Source: UBA4486 sp041984885 (lineage in GTDB: Bacteria > Pseudomonadota > Gammaproteobacteria > Eutrophobiales > Eutrophobiaceae). From it: a stretch of DNA of 64,000 bases. This document shows positions 7,870 to 17,856 of this stretch, one piece after another. Both the position numbers and the translations under genes were made by a program. Numbering within the stretch: the stretch's first letter is position 1; every line of letters starts with the position of its first letter. The notes below the pieces were generated by a model that saw only the letters and a list, made by a program, of their open reading frames with translations, did not search any database and had not been told where the DNA came from. The stretch spans positions 32,556 to 96,555 of the forward strand of contig JBHIXH010000004.1 of assembly GCA_041984885.1 (NCBI GenBank), written 5' to 3'.

Positions 7870-10800
7870 TCAGCCGCTTGCTTTTTCTCTGACCTCTTCG
7901 ATTTGCGGGTCTTTCCAGCTACCGGTAATCGTGTACTGGTATTGCAGGATCTTGTCGATCTGCTTCGGAATCGATTCAAACAGTTCACTGGCAAAATAGA
8001 TAATGGCGCCGACGCCCACCCCAATCGGCCCGAACAGGGCACTGGCAACGGGCAAGGTATCGGAGATTTGCGGTGTGACGGTGACCAGTTGATCGTAGTC
8101 TTTATCGATGAGACCGGTGCGGCCGGTCACGGCGATATTCGCTGTCGGACCGGTCATGCTTAAATCGTTCGTGTAGGCGTGGCCATTTTCAATCGTGAAC
8201 TGCCCCTCGATCTTGTCAAAGCTGAGACCCTTGCCAAAGATATCGCTGAAATCGAGCGCAAGGCGGCGGGGTAATGTTTGTAAACTGAGGAGCCCGAACA
8301 GGCGACCGGCCTTCGGATTGATGTCCAGGAACTGACCTTTTTCAATCAACATATCCAGCCGTCCGCTGACCGTGTCGAGAGAGAAATCGACCGGACGTCC
8401 GAACCACTCGGCTTCCAGTTTGATACTGGTCTGGCCGTTCTCGATCGCGGCATCGGTAAACTGAAATGTGTTGAGCATGTTGTTTAATTCATTCGCACTG
8501 ACGTCAAACGTGAAACGGGAAATATTCTGTTCCTCGTGTTTTACCCACTGACCATAACCGGTGATGCTCATGTCCTGTTTGGTAAATGTCATTTCGTCAA
8601 AGGAGAGACCGTCATCCAGGCGCGATGTGACAAGATACAATTCGCCTAATTCTGATTCCCCATAGCTGACTTTATTCACGTGGGCGTGAATGGATGGAAT
8701 GTTGGCCGGGTTAAAGTCGGTATCTTTGTCCTCGCCATCCTGGTCATGTTTTTGTAGCTGTAACCTGTTCAGGTCTGCAACGATGACGTTTTTACCAGCC
8801 GGTATCGAGATCAGTCCATCGATTGCCGCTGCATTGATCTTGATCTGCCAGTCATCCGGCTTGCGATCGATATCAAGCGCCACACCGCTGAATTGCTGCT
8901 CGAAAAATTCCAGTTGTGCAATATCGACATCGACCTGGACCTGCTTGTAGCCGGCTTGGCGGGGTTCATTCGTCTGACGCATATTCTTTTTAATCAGGTT
9001 CATCCAGTCAGACAGACTGAGATCATTAATACTGCCTGTGACAGTAATTCCCTGCGTGGAGGTCAGGTTTTCCAGTTCGCCACCAAAGTTGACCCGTAAG
9101 GCATCAATGCGTTTGTCTCTGGATTCGCCATATTCCAGCCTGGCAGCAAACACCTCGCCGATTTGTACGTCGAGTAACTGTTTTTCATCATTGTCGAGCC
9201 GGGTATTCAACCGTACCGGCAGAATCGCAGTCCGTTGTTTCGCCAGCGGGGCAGGTAATGCAACACGCATCCCGACCAGATCAGATTGAATAAATAAATC
9301 GTCGCTCGCTACGCTTTCATCTTCATTCAGCGTTAACACCGCCTGCCAGCTGCTCGCGCCGGAAAAATGTTCGATGTAATCATTCACCATGACACGGGAT
9401 TCGGGGAAATAGTGATTAAACTGTTTCCGCAGGAATTCACGGTCCATTGTCCCGGATAATGTCACCACTGCCTGTTCGCTGTCCTTATCTGTCAATTTCT
9501 CAATGGCAAGATCAATTTCGCGCTCGAAATAACGTGCGCGCAAGCGGTCACTTTTGATTGAATTACGTGTGAAATGGACGACGCCATTCAGGTTTTCAAG
9601 ACTGACGCCAATGTCGCTTGAGTTCAGTGTATTGCCCGGAAGTCGTAACGTCCCGTTTATGGCGGTATCACGATCATAAAGTGGTATGTCCAGGTCCAGC
9701 GCGAGTTCCAGCTGGCCGGATAACTCCCCATCCTTGATTATTTGTAATGAGCGAATGTCATTTAACGGGCTTTGTTGAATAAACAGGGCACAGTCTTCAA
9801 AGTTACCATCGAACTGACCGTTCAGCAGGACATGTGGTTTGTCTGCGAGATAATCCGGGATAGTTGCGACTGTACTGGATAACACGGAGGAAAACACATT
9901 GCCGGAGTCAGCCAGGATTTCCAGTGACTGATTATTGACCTGGATCTCTGCATTCAGGTTGTCGATCGGTGGCCATTCCGGATCGTAGTCCAGCGTGACG
10001 TTTTCCAGCTGGGTGATTAACTGAAACCGTCCCTCATCATTTTTAAAGGGAAACGCATGAATCGGGCCGCGGATCGCTATATCCGTATTCAGCAGGCGAC
10101 CGCCCAGCAGCGATTTTTCCAGCCACAGTGACAGTTCTGAACTCCCGTTCACGGGCAGATACTGGCGCAATGCCTCAATCGTAACCGGCGACAGGTTTGC
10201 AACCAGGTCGATCGAACCGGTATCGGAATTCGGATCCAGCAGTCGGGATTGAATGACAAAATCAAACTCCGCCGTGCGTCCACTCAGCTCATGGATGTTT
10301 ATCAGGGTTTGATCCGGTGTAATGTGCCAGTCAATGTCAGCCCTCAACCGGTTAAACCTGACCGGCGCCATTGTGTACCCCAAAGCTGCCAGCTTACTTC
10401 CGGAATTGTTCAGCTGGATTCGGCCGCGGGTCGGGGTGGTATGCAAGTGACCGGATAAACCCGTCAGTTCAAACTTTTCAGGTTTTCTAATGGAGACATT
10501 GTTTAATGAACTGTCGAGCCAGAGCTCGGATGTCGGTTCATCCATGTCCAGCTTTAACGTCAGGTCTTTCGCAATGCCATCCACCTGATATTCACGCGCA
10601 TATTCGTTGTCCAGAGAATCGAACCTGAGTAGCAGTGACTGGATATCAGCAAGTCCTATCTGATTGACATAGGCGGTCAGCTTGCGGTTATCAACCGATT
10701 TGAATGCAGGCACCGCGACTTCGATTTGCATGCCGGGCGAGACACCATTTTCACTGGCGAACTCATCCACCGAAAAAGACAGCAACCAGTCGTCATTCGG

Positions 10801-11718
10801 ATTTCGCTGCATGCTGAATTCGGTTGACAGGTTCTGCAGGCTGAAGCCATGGATGTTGACGTCTGCATACTCCAGGTTTCCCTCCAGTTGCATTAATTTT
10901 GTCTTTTGCCAATCACTCCAGAGCTTTACCCCACCGGCGCTGTTGTCAAATGTCACCGACGTTAAATCAAAATACTCTGACCAGAATGCCGGTTCGAGTT
11001 GATTCGCCTCGATATAGACCTGGCCGGACCAGTCGGTTGTATGCAGATGGCCATGAATATCCAGTGCGAATTGCAGCCGGGTTTTCTGTAGATGCTGGGA
11101 AGTTGCTGCAGAGCCGGAGATTTGCATCCGTTCCCTGTCACTGAGCAGTTGTATCGACGCCTGATGAAACTCCAGTGGCGGTAAAAGGTTTTTTTCGTCC
11201 TGCCAGATGATGGAGACATTTTCCAGTTTGATCCGTTTTTGACTGCGGAACCATTGGCCCAGCGCGTCATTGGTTTCCTTATTGCGTGTTTGGCCGGCGA
11301 TGTCAGATTGCTCGGACAGGCTGACGCTGCCATTTGCATGCCGGGTCAGCGATAGATCCAGTCCGGACGCCGAAAAACTGTGAGGAACCAGTTCCTGTTT
11401 ACGTAAACTGGCGAGTAAATCCAGTGTCACGCTGGCCTGGTCGAAATGTACCATCGCTTCGCCGCTGCGATTATCAATCACACTGATATCGTTCATATAA
11501 AGGTTGGGGATCCAGCCATGCCAGTCGGCATTGATTGAACGAAATTCGACCGGGTGACCCATGTAGTCACTCACCCAGATCTGTATGTCGTCACGATACT
11601 GGCTGATACCGGGCAGCAATGCCCGGAAGATGGTAATGGCGATCGCCAATAGGATTATCAGCGCAGCCAGCGCATACCAACAAAGATGATAAAGCGTACT
11701 GAAAAATTTGAACGGCAT
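7870..11718 (-). CDS. yhdP: YhdP family AsmA-like protein (intermembrane phospholipid transport)
   Basis: 1282 residues, close to E. coli YhdP (1266). One N-terminal membrane anchor (LCWYALAALIILLAIAITIF) is followed by a very long beta-rich periplasmic region. This is the AsmA/repeating-beta-groove architecture now linked to phospholipid movement between inner and outer membrane, together with TamB and YdbH. The C-terminal segment (DYDQLVTVTPQISDTLPVASALFGPIGVGVGAIIYF) is typical of the DUF3971/AsmA_2 end. It follows rng by 5 bp, the conserved rng-yhdP order; tldD, usually next, is replaced by ohrR here. Confidence 0.93.
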   Translation of the reverse strand: MPFKFFSTLYHLCWYALAALIILLAIAITIFRALLPGISQYRDDIQIWVSDYMGHPVEFRSINADWHGWIPNLYMNDISVIDNRSGEAMVHFDQASVTLDLLASLRKQELVPHSFSASGLDLSLTRHANGSVSLSEQSDIAGQTRNKETNDALGQWFRSQKRIKLENVSIIWQDEKNLLPPLEFHQASIQLLSDRERMQISGSAATSQHLQKTRLQFALDIHGHLHTTDWSGQVYIEANQLEPAFWSEYFDLTSVTFDNSAGGVKLWSDWQKTKLMQLEGNLEYADVNIHGFSLQNLSTEFSMQRNPNDDWLLSFSVDEFASENGVSPGMQIEVAVPAFKSVDNRKLTAYVNQIGLADIQSLLLRFDSLDNEYAREYQVDGIAKDLTLKLDMDEPTSELWLDSSLNNVSIRKPEKFELTGLSGHLHTTPTRGRIQLNNSGSKLAALGYTMAPVRFNRLRADIDWHITPDQTLINIHELSGRTAEFDFVIQSRLLDPNSDTGSIDLVANLSPVTIEALRQYLPVNGSSELSLWLEKSLLGGRLLNTDIAIRGPIHAFPFKNDEGRFQLITQLENVTLDYDPEWPPIDNLNAEIQVNNQSLEILADSGNVFSSVLSSTVATIPDYLADKPHVLLNGQFDGNFEDCALFIQQSPLNDIRSLQIIKDGELSGQLELALDLDIPLYDRDTAINGTLRLPGNTLNSSDIGVSLENLNGVVHFTRNSIKSDRLRARYFEREIDLAIEKLTDKDSEQAVVTLSGTMDREFLRKQFNHYFPESRVMVNDYIEHFSGASSWQAVLTLNEDESVASDDLFIQSDLVGMRVALPAPLAKQRTAILPVRLNTRLDNDEKQLLDVQIGEVFAARLEYGESRDKRIDALRVNFGGELENLTSTQGITVTGSINDLSLSDWMNLIKKNMRQTNEPRQAGYKQVQVDVDIAQLEFFEQQFSGVALDIDRKPDDWQIKINAAAIDGLISIPAGKNVIVADLNRLQLQKHDQDGEDKDTDFNPANIPSIHAHVNKVSYGESELGELYLVTSRLDDGLSFDEMTFTKQDMSITGYGQWVKHEEQNISRFTFDVSANELNNMLNTFQFTDAAIENGQTSIKLEAEWFGRPVDFSLDTVSGRLDMLIEKGQFLDINPKAGRLFGLLSLQTLPRRLALDFSDIFGKGLSFDKIEGQFTIENGHAYTNDLSMTGPTANIAVTGRTGLIDKDYDQLVTVTPQISDTLPVASALFGPIGVGVGAIIYFASELFESIPKQIDKILQYQYTITGSWKDPQIEEVREKASG

Positions 11719-11723
11719 GTGTT

Positions 11724-13265
11724 CTACAACAGAACGATCTCGTATTGTTCCTGGGTGTAGACAGGTTCTACCTGGAAGCTGATTGGCCGACCAATAAACT
11801 CTTCCAGTTCAGCCACGCTGGCGGATTCATCGTCCGTCAATAAATCAACGACGGTTTGTGAGGCGACAACGAGCAGTTTTTGTGCGTCGAACTGACGGAC
11901 TTCGCGCAGGATTTCCCGGAAGATTTCATAACAAACGGTCTCGGCGGTCTTGATCGTACCGCGACCATGACAGGTAGAGCAGGGTTCGCACAAGACATGT
12001 TCCAGGCTTTCGCGCGTGCGTTTTCGCGTCAGTTGAACAAGACCGAGCGAGGTGATCTCGCTGAGCGCAACCTTGGAATGATCTTTTTCCAGGTGTCGCT
12101 CGAGTGCGCGTAACACCTGTCGACCATGTTCCGGATCCTGCATGTCGATAAAATCAATAATGATGATACCACCGAGATTACGCAGTCGAAGTTGACGCGC
12201 AATCGTTTGTGCGGCTTCCAGGTTTGTTTTAAATATCGTCTCTTCCAGATTGCGGTGGCCGACGTAAGCGCCGGTGTTGACATCAATCGTTGTCATCGCC
12301 TCGGTTTGATCGAGAACCAGGTGACCGCCGGACTTGAGTTGCACTTTACGATTCAGCGATTTTTCAATCTCGTCATCGACCGAATACATGTTCAGGATCG
12401 GGTTTTCACCGGTGTAGTACTCGATTCGACCAAGGAATTCCGGTATGAACTGACGTGAAAATTCCATCACGCGTTGATGGGTTTCGCGTGAATCAATCCG
12501 GATCTTTTCGATTTCATCATTGACCAGGTCGCGCATCGTGCGCATGACCAGTGGCAGGTCTTCGTAAATGATGCAGGGCGCAAACGTATTTTCTGCGCGG
12601 ATCATCGTTGAGTCACAGATTTTCACGAGAAATTCGATGTCCTTGTACAAATCATCCTCCGCCACACCCTCGGCCGCAGTGCGGGCAATAAAGCCGCCTT
12701 TCAATAACGCATCCGATTCTTCCAGTGCCTGGTGCATCACCACGTTTTCACCGGCTGCCGCCAGGCGGTCATAGCGTGAATGGTAGCGACCAATGATGCC
12801 ACGCAGGCGCTCACGTTCAGCTTCATCTTCTATACGTTGTGAAATGCCAATCGAGTGATGATCCGGAATATAGACAAGATACCTTGAAGGTATCGACAGA
12901 CGCGTGGTCAGGCGGGCGCCTTTTGTCCCCAGCGGGTCCTTGATGACCTGCACCAGGATTTCCTGGCCTTCGGATAACAGTGAGTTGATGGGAACGTCGG
13001 CCGGGTTGCGTTGCTCGCCGTCGTGTTTCTCATCATGGGCAGCCACAATGTCAGAGCTGTGCAGGAAACCGGTGCGTTCCAGGCCGATATCGACGAATGC
13101 CGCCTGCATACCGGGTAACACGCGGGATACCTTGCCTTTATAGATATTTCCGACCAGGCCTCGCTTTTGTGAACGTTCAATGTAGACCTCTTGCAGCAAC
13201 CCGTTATCGACCACGGCTACGCGGGTCTCTTGAGGAGTCACGTTAATCAGGATTTCTTCGCTCAT
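11724..13265 (-). CDS. rng: Ribonuclease G
   Basis: 513 residues; E. coli RNase G has 489. Endoribonuclease for 16S rRNA 5' maturation and some mRNAs. The N-terminal S1-like region (GLVGNIYKGKVSRVLPGMQAAFVDIGLERTGFL) is present, as are the two catalytic acidic motifs TIDVNTGAYVG and IIIIDFIDM. The Zn-link-type CEPCSTCHGRGTIKT follows. It heads the rng-yhdP operon and is divergent from glcD across 165 bp. The usual upstream maf is not adjacent. Confidence 0.97.
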   Translation of the reverse strand: MSEEILINVTPQETRVAVVDNGLLQEVYIERSQKRGLVGNIYKGKVSRVLPGMQAAFVDIGLERTGFLHSSDIVAAHDEKHDGEQRNPADVPINSLLSEGQEILVQVIKDPLGTKGARLTTRLSIPSRYLVYIPDHHSIGISQRIEDEAERERLRGIIGRYHSRYDRLAAAGENVVMHQALEESDALLKGGFIARTAAEGVAEDDLYKDIEFLVKICDSTMIRAENTFAPCIIYEDLPLVMRTMRDLVNDEIEKIRIDSRETHQRVMEFSRQFIPEFLGRIEYYTGENPILNMYSVDDEIEKSLNRKVQLKSGGHLVLDQTEAMTTIDVNTGAYVGHRNLEETIFKTNLEAAQTIARQLRLRNLGGIIIIDFIDMQDPEHGRQVLRALERHLEKDHSKVALSEITSLGLVQLTRKRTRESLEHVLCEPCSTCHGRGTIKTAETVCYEIFREILREVRQFDAQKLLVVASQTVVDLLTDDESASVAELEEFIGRPISFQVEPVYTQEQYEIVLL

Positions 13266-13430
13266 GGCCGGTAACTATTTGATTATGGGATTAAAATAGC
13301 CGTAACCCGGCTATGTTACCACAAATTCACGGAGTCGCATTCGTTCGACAGCCGGAAACCACGAGCAAATCCGGCCGCATTTTTTCACCGCCGTGAGCAA
13401 TCTATACAAGTACATGGAATCAATGTTGTA

Positions 13431-14888
13431 ATGATTCGGATGCAAGCATTAATCGACGATCTGAAGCGGCAACTCCCCGCTGACTGCATCATCACCGATG
13501 AAGCGTCGTTACGTCCGTATGAGTGCGATGGGTTGTCTGCTTATCGCCAATTACCGGGTTGTGTGTTGTTGCCGGATTCCGTCGAGCAGGTACAAACGAT
13601 AATGCGTGCCTGTCATTCCCGCCAGGTGCCGGTCGTTGCGCGTGGCGGTGGTACCGGGTTATCCGGCGGGGCCTTGCCCTTGAGTGAAGGTGTGCTGCTG
13701 AGCCTTAGTAAGTTTAATCGCATATTAGCGGTTGACCCGGTTCGACAAATCGCGAGAGTTGAACCGGGTGTCAGGAATTTACGCGTTTCCGAGATGGTGG
13801 CAGAGCACGGTCTGTTTTATGCGCCGGACCCGTCCTCGCAAATTGCCTGCACCATTGGTGGCAACGTCGCTGAAAATTCCGGTGGTGTACATTGTCTTAA
13901 ATACGGATTAACTGTGCACAATGTACTCGCTGCGAAAGTGATCACAATAGAAGGCGAGTGTCTTGAGATCGGCAGCGAAGCCTATGACAGTCCCGGCTTT
14001 GACTTAATGGCAGCGATTACCGGCTCAGAAGGCATGCTCGGCGTTATCGTTGAAGTTACGTTGAAACTGTTACCCAAGCCGCCACAAACCCAGGTATTGC
14101 TCATCGCGTTTGCCAGTTTACAGCAGGCCGGTGATGCGGTTGCGGCTATCATTGCCAGTGGCATCATCCCGGCTGGACTGGAGATGATGGATCAACCCTG
14201 CATACTGGCGGTCGAACAGTTCGTACACGCCGGTTATCCGACAGAGGCCGAGGCCGTGTTGATATGTGAACTTGACGGTATCGAGGAGGAGATCGCAGAA
14301 CAACAGTCGCAGATTGTTCAGTTAATGCAACAATGCCAGGCCACCGAAGTCCGTGTTGCCAGGGATGCGCAGGAACAGCAGAAGTTCTGGGCAGGGCGTA
14401 AGGCGGCCTTTCCCGCCGTCGGCCGCATCGCCAGTGATTATTACTGCATGGACGGCACGATACCGAAAAAGCACCTGGCGGATGTATTGATGAATATCAG
14501 TAAATTGTCAGCAAAATATAGCCTTGCCGTTGTCAATGTGTTTCATGCCGGTGATGGCAATCTGCATCCATTGATTCTCTATGATGTCAGTCAAGCAGGT
14601 GAACTGGAAAAGGCGGAAGCACTCGGTGGCGAGATTCTGGAACTCTGCGTGCGCGTCGGTGGCACGATTACCGGTGAACATGGAGTCGGGGTCGAGAAGA
14701 TAAACCAGATGTGTGTGCAGTTTTCCGATGCCGAGCGTGAGCAGTTTCACGCGTTTAAACGTGCGTTTGATCCGCAGCAGTTACTGAATCCGGGCAAGGC
14801 CATACCCACTTTAAACCGTTGCGCCGAGTTTGGCGCCATGCATGTGCATGCAGGGCAGACCCGGTTCCCTGACCTGGAACGGTTTTGA
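13431..14888 (+). CDS. glcD: Glycolate oxidase subunit GlcD (FAD-binding)
   Basis: 485 residues. FAD-dependent catalytic subunit oxidising glycolate (D-lactate is also accepted in some members) to glyoxylate. The FAD_binding_4 fold is seen in RQVPVVARGGGTGLSGGALPLS and PSSQIACTIGGNVAENSGGVHCLKYG. The C-terminal oxidase domain has VVNVFHAGDGNLHPLI and GGTITGEHGVGVEK, the metal and substrate-binding histidine motifs. First gene of glcDEF; the next ATG lies 22 nt after its stop. No glcC regulator is adjacent. Confidence 0.95.
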   Translation: MIRMQALIDDLKRQLPADCIITDEASLRPYECDGLSAYRQLPGCVLLPDSVEQVQTIMRACHSRQVPVVARGGGTGLSGGALPLSEGVLLSLSKFNRILAVDPVRQIARVEPGVRNLRVSEMVAEHGLFYAPDPSSQIACTIGGNVAENSGGVHCLKYGLTVHNVLAAKVITIEGECLEIGSEAYDSPGFDLMAAITGSEGMLGVIVEVTLKLLPKPPQTQVLLIAFASLQQAGDAVAAIIASGIIPAGLEMMDQPCILAVEQFVHAGYPTEAEAVLICELDGIEEEIAEQQSQIVQLMQQCQATEVRVARDAQEQQKFWAGRKAAFPAVGRIASDYYCMDGTIPKKHLADVLMNISKLSAKYSLAVVNVFHAGDGNLHPLILYDVSQAGELEKAEALGGEILELCVRVGGTITGEHGVGVEKINQMCVQFSDAEREQFHAFKRAFDPQQLLNPGKAIPTLNRCAEFGAMHVHAGQTRFPDLERF

Positions 14889-14910
14889 CAATATCGATTC
14901 CAGGACAGTC

Positions 14911-15972
14911 ATGCTGGAGCAACAGGCAAAGCAAATAGCCGGGCAAGTACGGAGTGCAATGGCTGCCGGGCAAACCCTGGCTATTCAGGGTGCCGGATCC
15001 AAGTCGTTCTATGGACATGCAATCAGTACGGACAGTTCGCTGGCACTGCAACCTTACCGGGGCATCATCAGCTACGAGCCGTCAGAACTGGTTATCACCG
15101 TTGCTGCTGGTACTCCGATCAGTGAAGTTGAATCGGCACTGCATGAACAGAAACAACATCTGCCGTTTGAGCCGCCCGTGTTCAACGCCAGTGCGACGAT
15201 CGGTGGCATGATCGCAGCCGGACTATCCGGACCGGCGCGGCCCTGGGCCGGTCCGGTGCGTGATTATGTGCTGGGTATCCGTTGTATAAACGGTCGTGGT
15301 GAGATACTCAGGTTTGGCGGACAGGTCATTAAAAATGTCGCCGGTTATGATATCTCCCGTTTATTAACCGGTTCGCTGGGGACGTTGGCCGTGATCCTTG
15401 ATGTGTCTATCAAGGTATTACCAAAACCAGAAAAAGAACTGTCACTGGTTGCCGATATGGATCAGCAAAGCGCCGAACAGTTCCTGCGAGAATGGTCAGC
15501 TAAATCCATCCCCCTGTCCGGAGTCAGTTATTATCAACAACAACTGCGGCTGCGATTGTCCGGCTATGCAGCGGCAGTCAGTGAAACTGCGAAAAAAATG
15601 GGGCTGGGACAGGAGAATAACCTGGATTACTGGCAGGCATTACGTCATCAAACGCATGAATTTTTTAATCAACAGAAACCGCTATGGCGAATTTCAATAC
15701 CGCCGATGCTCAGGTCGTTTGCATTCGCAGATGACGATCTGATTGATTGGGCAGGGGGGTTGCACTGGGTGACAACATCCATTGCGGCAGATGAATTAAG
15801 AAAGCAGGTGAGTGATCTTGGCGGACATGCCTGTTTGTATTATGCCAATGATGACGCTACGCCACGTTTTCATCCGTTATCTGCCGTGAATCTGCAACTA
15901 CATCAGCGTATCAAGCAAGCCCTGGACCCGGCGGGCATTTTTAATCCAAAAAAAATGTACCGGGAATTGTAG
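14911..15972 (+). CDS. glcE: Glycolate oxidase subunit GlcE (FAD-binding)
   Basis: 353 residues from the ATG at 14911 (E. coli GlcE is 350). The open frame reaches back to 14830 but that overlaps glcD and adds unconserved sequence; AGGA precedes 14911. It has a shortened FAD_binding_4 domain with IQGAGSKSFYG, TLGG-like NASATIGGMIAAGLSGPARPWAGPVRDYVLG and GGQVIKNVAGYDISRLLTGSLGTL. It works as the second flavin subunit of the membrane-associated glycolate oxidase. 8 bp separate it from glcF. Confidence 0.93.
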   Translation: MLEQQAKQIAGQVRSAMAAGQTLAIQGAGSKSFYGHAISTDSSLALQPYRGIISYEPSELVITVAAGTPISEVESALHEQKQHLPFEPPVFNASATIGGMIAAGLSGPARPWAGPVRDYVLGIRCINGRGEILRFGGQVIKNVAGYDISRLLTGSLGTLAVILDVSIKVLPKPEKELSLVADMDQQSAEQFLREWSAKSIPLSGVSYYQQQLRLRLSGYAAAVSETAKKMGLGQENNLDYWQALRHQTHEFFNQQKPLWRISIPPMLRSFAFADDDLIDWAGGLHWVTTSIAADELRKQVSDLGGHACLYYANDDATPRFHPLSAVNLQLHQRIKQALDPAGIFNPKKMYREL

Positions 15973-15980
15973 TAACGATC

Positions 15981-17204
15981 ATGCAGACAGAATTTACCGA
16001 CGAGATAAAAAACAGCGATGCAGGCCGACAGGCAGATGAAATAGTGCGTCGCTGTGTACACTGCGGATTTTGTAACGCAACCTGTCCGACGTACCAGCTA
16101 TTGGGCGATGAACGGGATGGTCCAAGAGGTCGCATCTACCTGATCAAGTCATTACTCGAGGGCAAGGATTGTGCGGTGGACACTCAACGTCACCTGGATC
16201 GTTGCCTGACCTGCAGAAGTTGTGAGACCACGTGTCCGTCAGGGGTGGAGTACGGGCGCTTGCTGGAGATAGGCAGGGAACATCTTAAAACACAGACTTC
16301 ACGCACACCGTTACAGACACTGCAACGTAAAGTATTAATACATGTTTGTTCGCAAAGACAGCTGTTTCGGTTTTTATTCCGTATCGGCTCGTGGTTCAGG
16401 CCAGTACTGCCAAAAACACTGCAACAGAAATTTCCACGATCGGATTCAAACGCAGGACACAGTGCGGGATCGAAACATTCACGCCGTGTCATCCTGTTTC
16501 AGGGCTGTGTGCAACCGGCGCTGACACCGGACACGAATCAAATCACTGCGCGGTTGCTTGATCGCCTGGGTGTCAGTGTTGAGTTAATCAGACAGGAGAA
16601 ATGTTGTGCCGCGTTACCGCTGCACCTGGATGATAACGAGCTGGCACGCAACTTCATGCGCGCCAATATTGATCTCTGGTATGAAAAACTACAGCAGGGG
16701 ATTGAGGCCATTGTCGTGACGGCCAGTGCCTGTGGCTTGATGATCAAGGACTATGCCGATCAACTCGCCGATGATGAGGCGTATGCAGACAAGGCAAAAC
16801 GGGTTGCCGAACGCTGCCTCGATATCAGCGAATTTCTGGCCAGGGAAGATCGAACAGAGTTACAGCGGTTATTGCGGCAGGATACAGAACAATACGTTTT
16901 TCAATCACCGTGTACGTTACAACATGGACAAAAGTTAAATGGCGTGGTCGAATCGTTATTACAATCACTCGGCATCAAAATAGCCACACCGTTTGATGCA
17001 TATCTTTGCTGTGGTTCCGCCGGTACGTATTCGATATTTCAGCCGGAGCTGTCAAACCGGCTACGACAACAGAAACTTGAACAACTGAATGCGACCAACG
17101 CTGCAGTCATACTGACAGCCAATATTGGCTGTCAGTATCATTTACTCCAGGCCAGTGATGTGCCGGTCCGTCACTGGATCAGCGTGTTTGCTGGCGAGAG
17201 CTAG
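15981..17204 (+). CDS. glcF: Glycolate oxidase iron-sulfur subunit GlcF
   Basis: 407 residues, the same as E. coli GlcF. Two [4Fe-4S] motifs are visible at the N-terminus: CVHCGFCNATCPTYQ and CLTCRSCETTCPSG. Two CCG-type domains follow (FQGCVQPAL...KCCAALPLH and SPCTLQHG...CCGSAGTYS), as in the heterodisulfide-reductase-like electron carriers. It passes electrons from GlcD/E to the quinone pool. Its stop overlaps the convergent lipoprotein gene by 4 nt. Confidence 0.95.
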   Translation: MQTEFTDEIKNSDAGRQADEIVRRCVHCGFCNATCPTYQLLGDERDGPRGRIYLIKSLLEGKDCAVDTQRHLDRCLTCRSCETTCPSGVEYGRLLEIGREHLKTQTSRTPLQTLQRKVLIHVCSQRQLFRFLFRIGSWFRPVLPKTLQQKFPRSDSNAGHSAGSKHSRRVILFQGCVQPALTPDTNQITARLLDRLGVSVELIRQEKCCAALPLHLDDNELARNFMRANIDLWYEKLQQGIEAIVVTASACGLMIKDYADQLADDEAYADKAKRVAERCLDISEFLAREDRTELQRLLRQDTEQYVFQSPCTLQHGQKLNGVVESLLQSLGIKIATPFDAYLCCGSAGTYSIFQPELSNRLRQQKLEQLNATNAAVILTANIGCQYHLLQASDVPVRHWISVFAGES

Positions 17205-17650
17205 TTCATCGCGTACCAGTTACCGTTCGACTGACGGCAGGCAGTGCCGTGCAGAATTTCCGGCTGGCCATCGATGATCGCTTCTGTCGTGTAGTCACGG
17301 CAGGGGCCGCTCGAACTTTCATAAGTCTTTGTCGGTGTGACCTGATAGCCAATCCGACTGTCCGGGTTTGTCCAGCCGACAGTTTGACCGGTTGGCGTGG
17401 ATTCCAGCGCTTTTTGTGTCTGGTAACGGTCCAGTTCATCCATGTTCTGGCCGATGTTGCCGCCAACGTAGCCACCGAGCAGGGCACCAATCGCGACAGC
17501 GGCAAGTTGCCCCGTACCGCTGCCGATCTGGCTGCCGACAAACGCACCGGTACCGGCGCCAATCAGGCGACCATAATCCTGTTTTGAAGGATTACACCCG
17601 GCCAGTATGAACAGGCTGGCAAGCAGAGGAATCAGCGTTAATTTTTTCAT
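17201..17650 (-). CDS. Glycine-zipper outer-membrane lipoprotein (17 kDa surface antigen-like)
   Basis: 149 residues. A lipoprotein signal ends in the lipobox LAGC (Cys19). A glycine-zipper 2TM domain follows (GRLIGAGTGAFVGSQIGSG...AIGALLGGYVGGNIGQ, about residues 27-70), then a small globular C-terminus with CRDYTTEAIIDGQPEILHGTACRQSNGNWY, which matches the rickettsial 17 kDa antigen type. Such proteins sit in the outer membrane and have no settled function. It is the last gene behind mlaA on the minus strand, about 200 bp away, with a terminator between. Confidence 0.8.
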   Translation of the reverse strand: MKKLTLIPLLASLFILAGCNPSKQDYGRLIGAGTGAFVGSQIGSGTGQLAAVAIGALLGGYVGGNIGQNMDELDRYQTQKALESTPTGQTVGWTNPDSRIGYQVTPTKTYESSSGPCRDYTTEAIIDGQPEILHGTACRQSNGNWYAMN

Positions 17651-17810
17651 GCTACTTTCTCCTTAAATTCTCTCACTGCGTTAAACGCAGAACCGTCAAT
17701 TTCGTTGACACGGGATCCAGGGGTTCCTGTCCCGATGCAGCTTAGATTCGGGGCCGGGACAACGGTTCCGAAAAGATGCGGTGTTGCCGAACGCCAGTCG
17801 CAGAAAGCAC

Positions 17811-17832
17811 AAACCCCGCAGCAGCGGGGTTT
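17811..17832 (-). terminator. Hairpin terminator after mlaA
   Basis: 9-bp perfect stem (AAACCCCGC 17811-17819 with GCGGGGTTT 17824-17832) and a 4-nt loop. On the minus strand the stem ends in TTTG followed by a T-rich stretch. It lies 25 bp beyond the mlaA stop. Confidence 0.75.
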
Positions 17833-17856
17833 GTCAGTCAGGAAGGGGAGAATTCG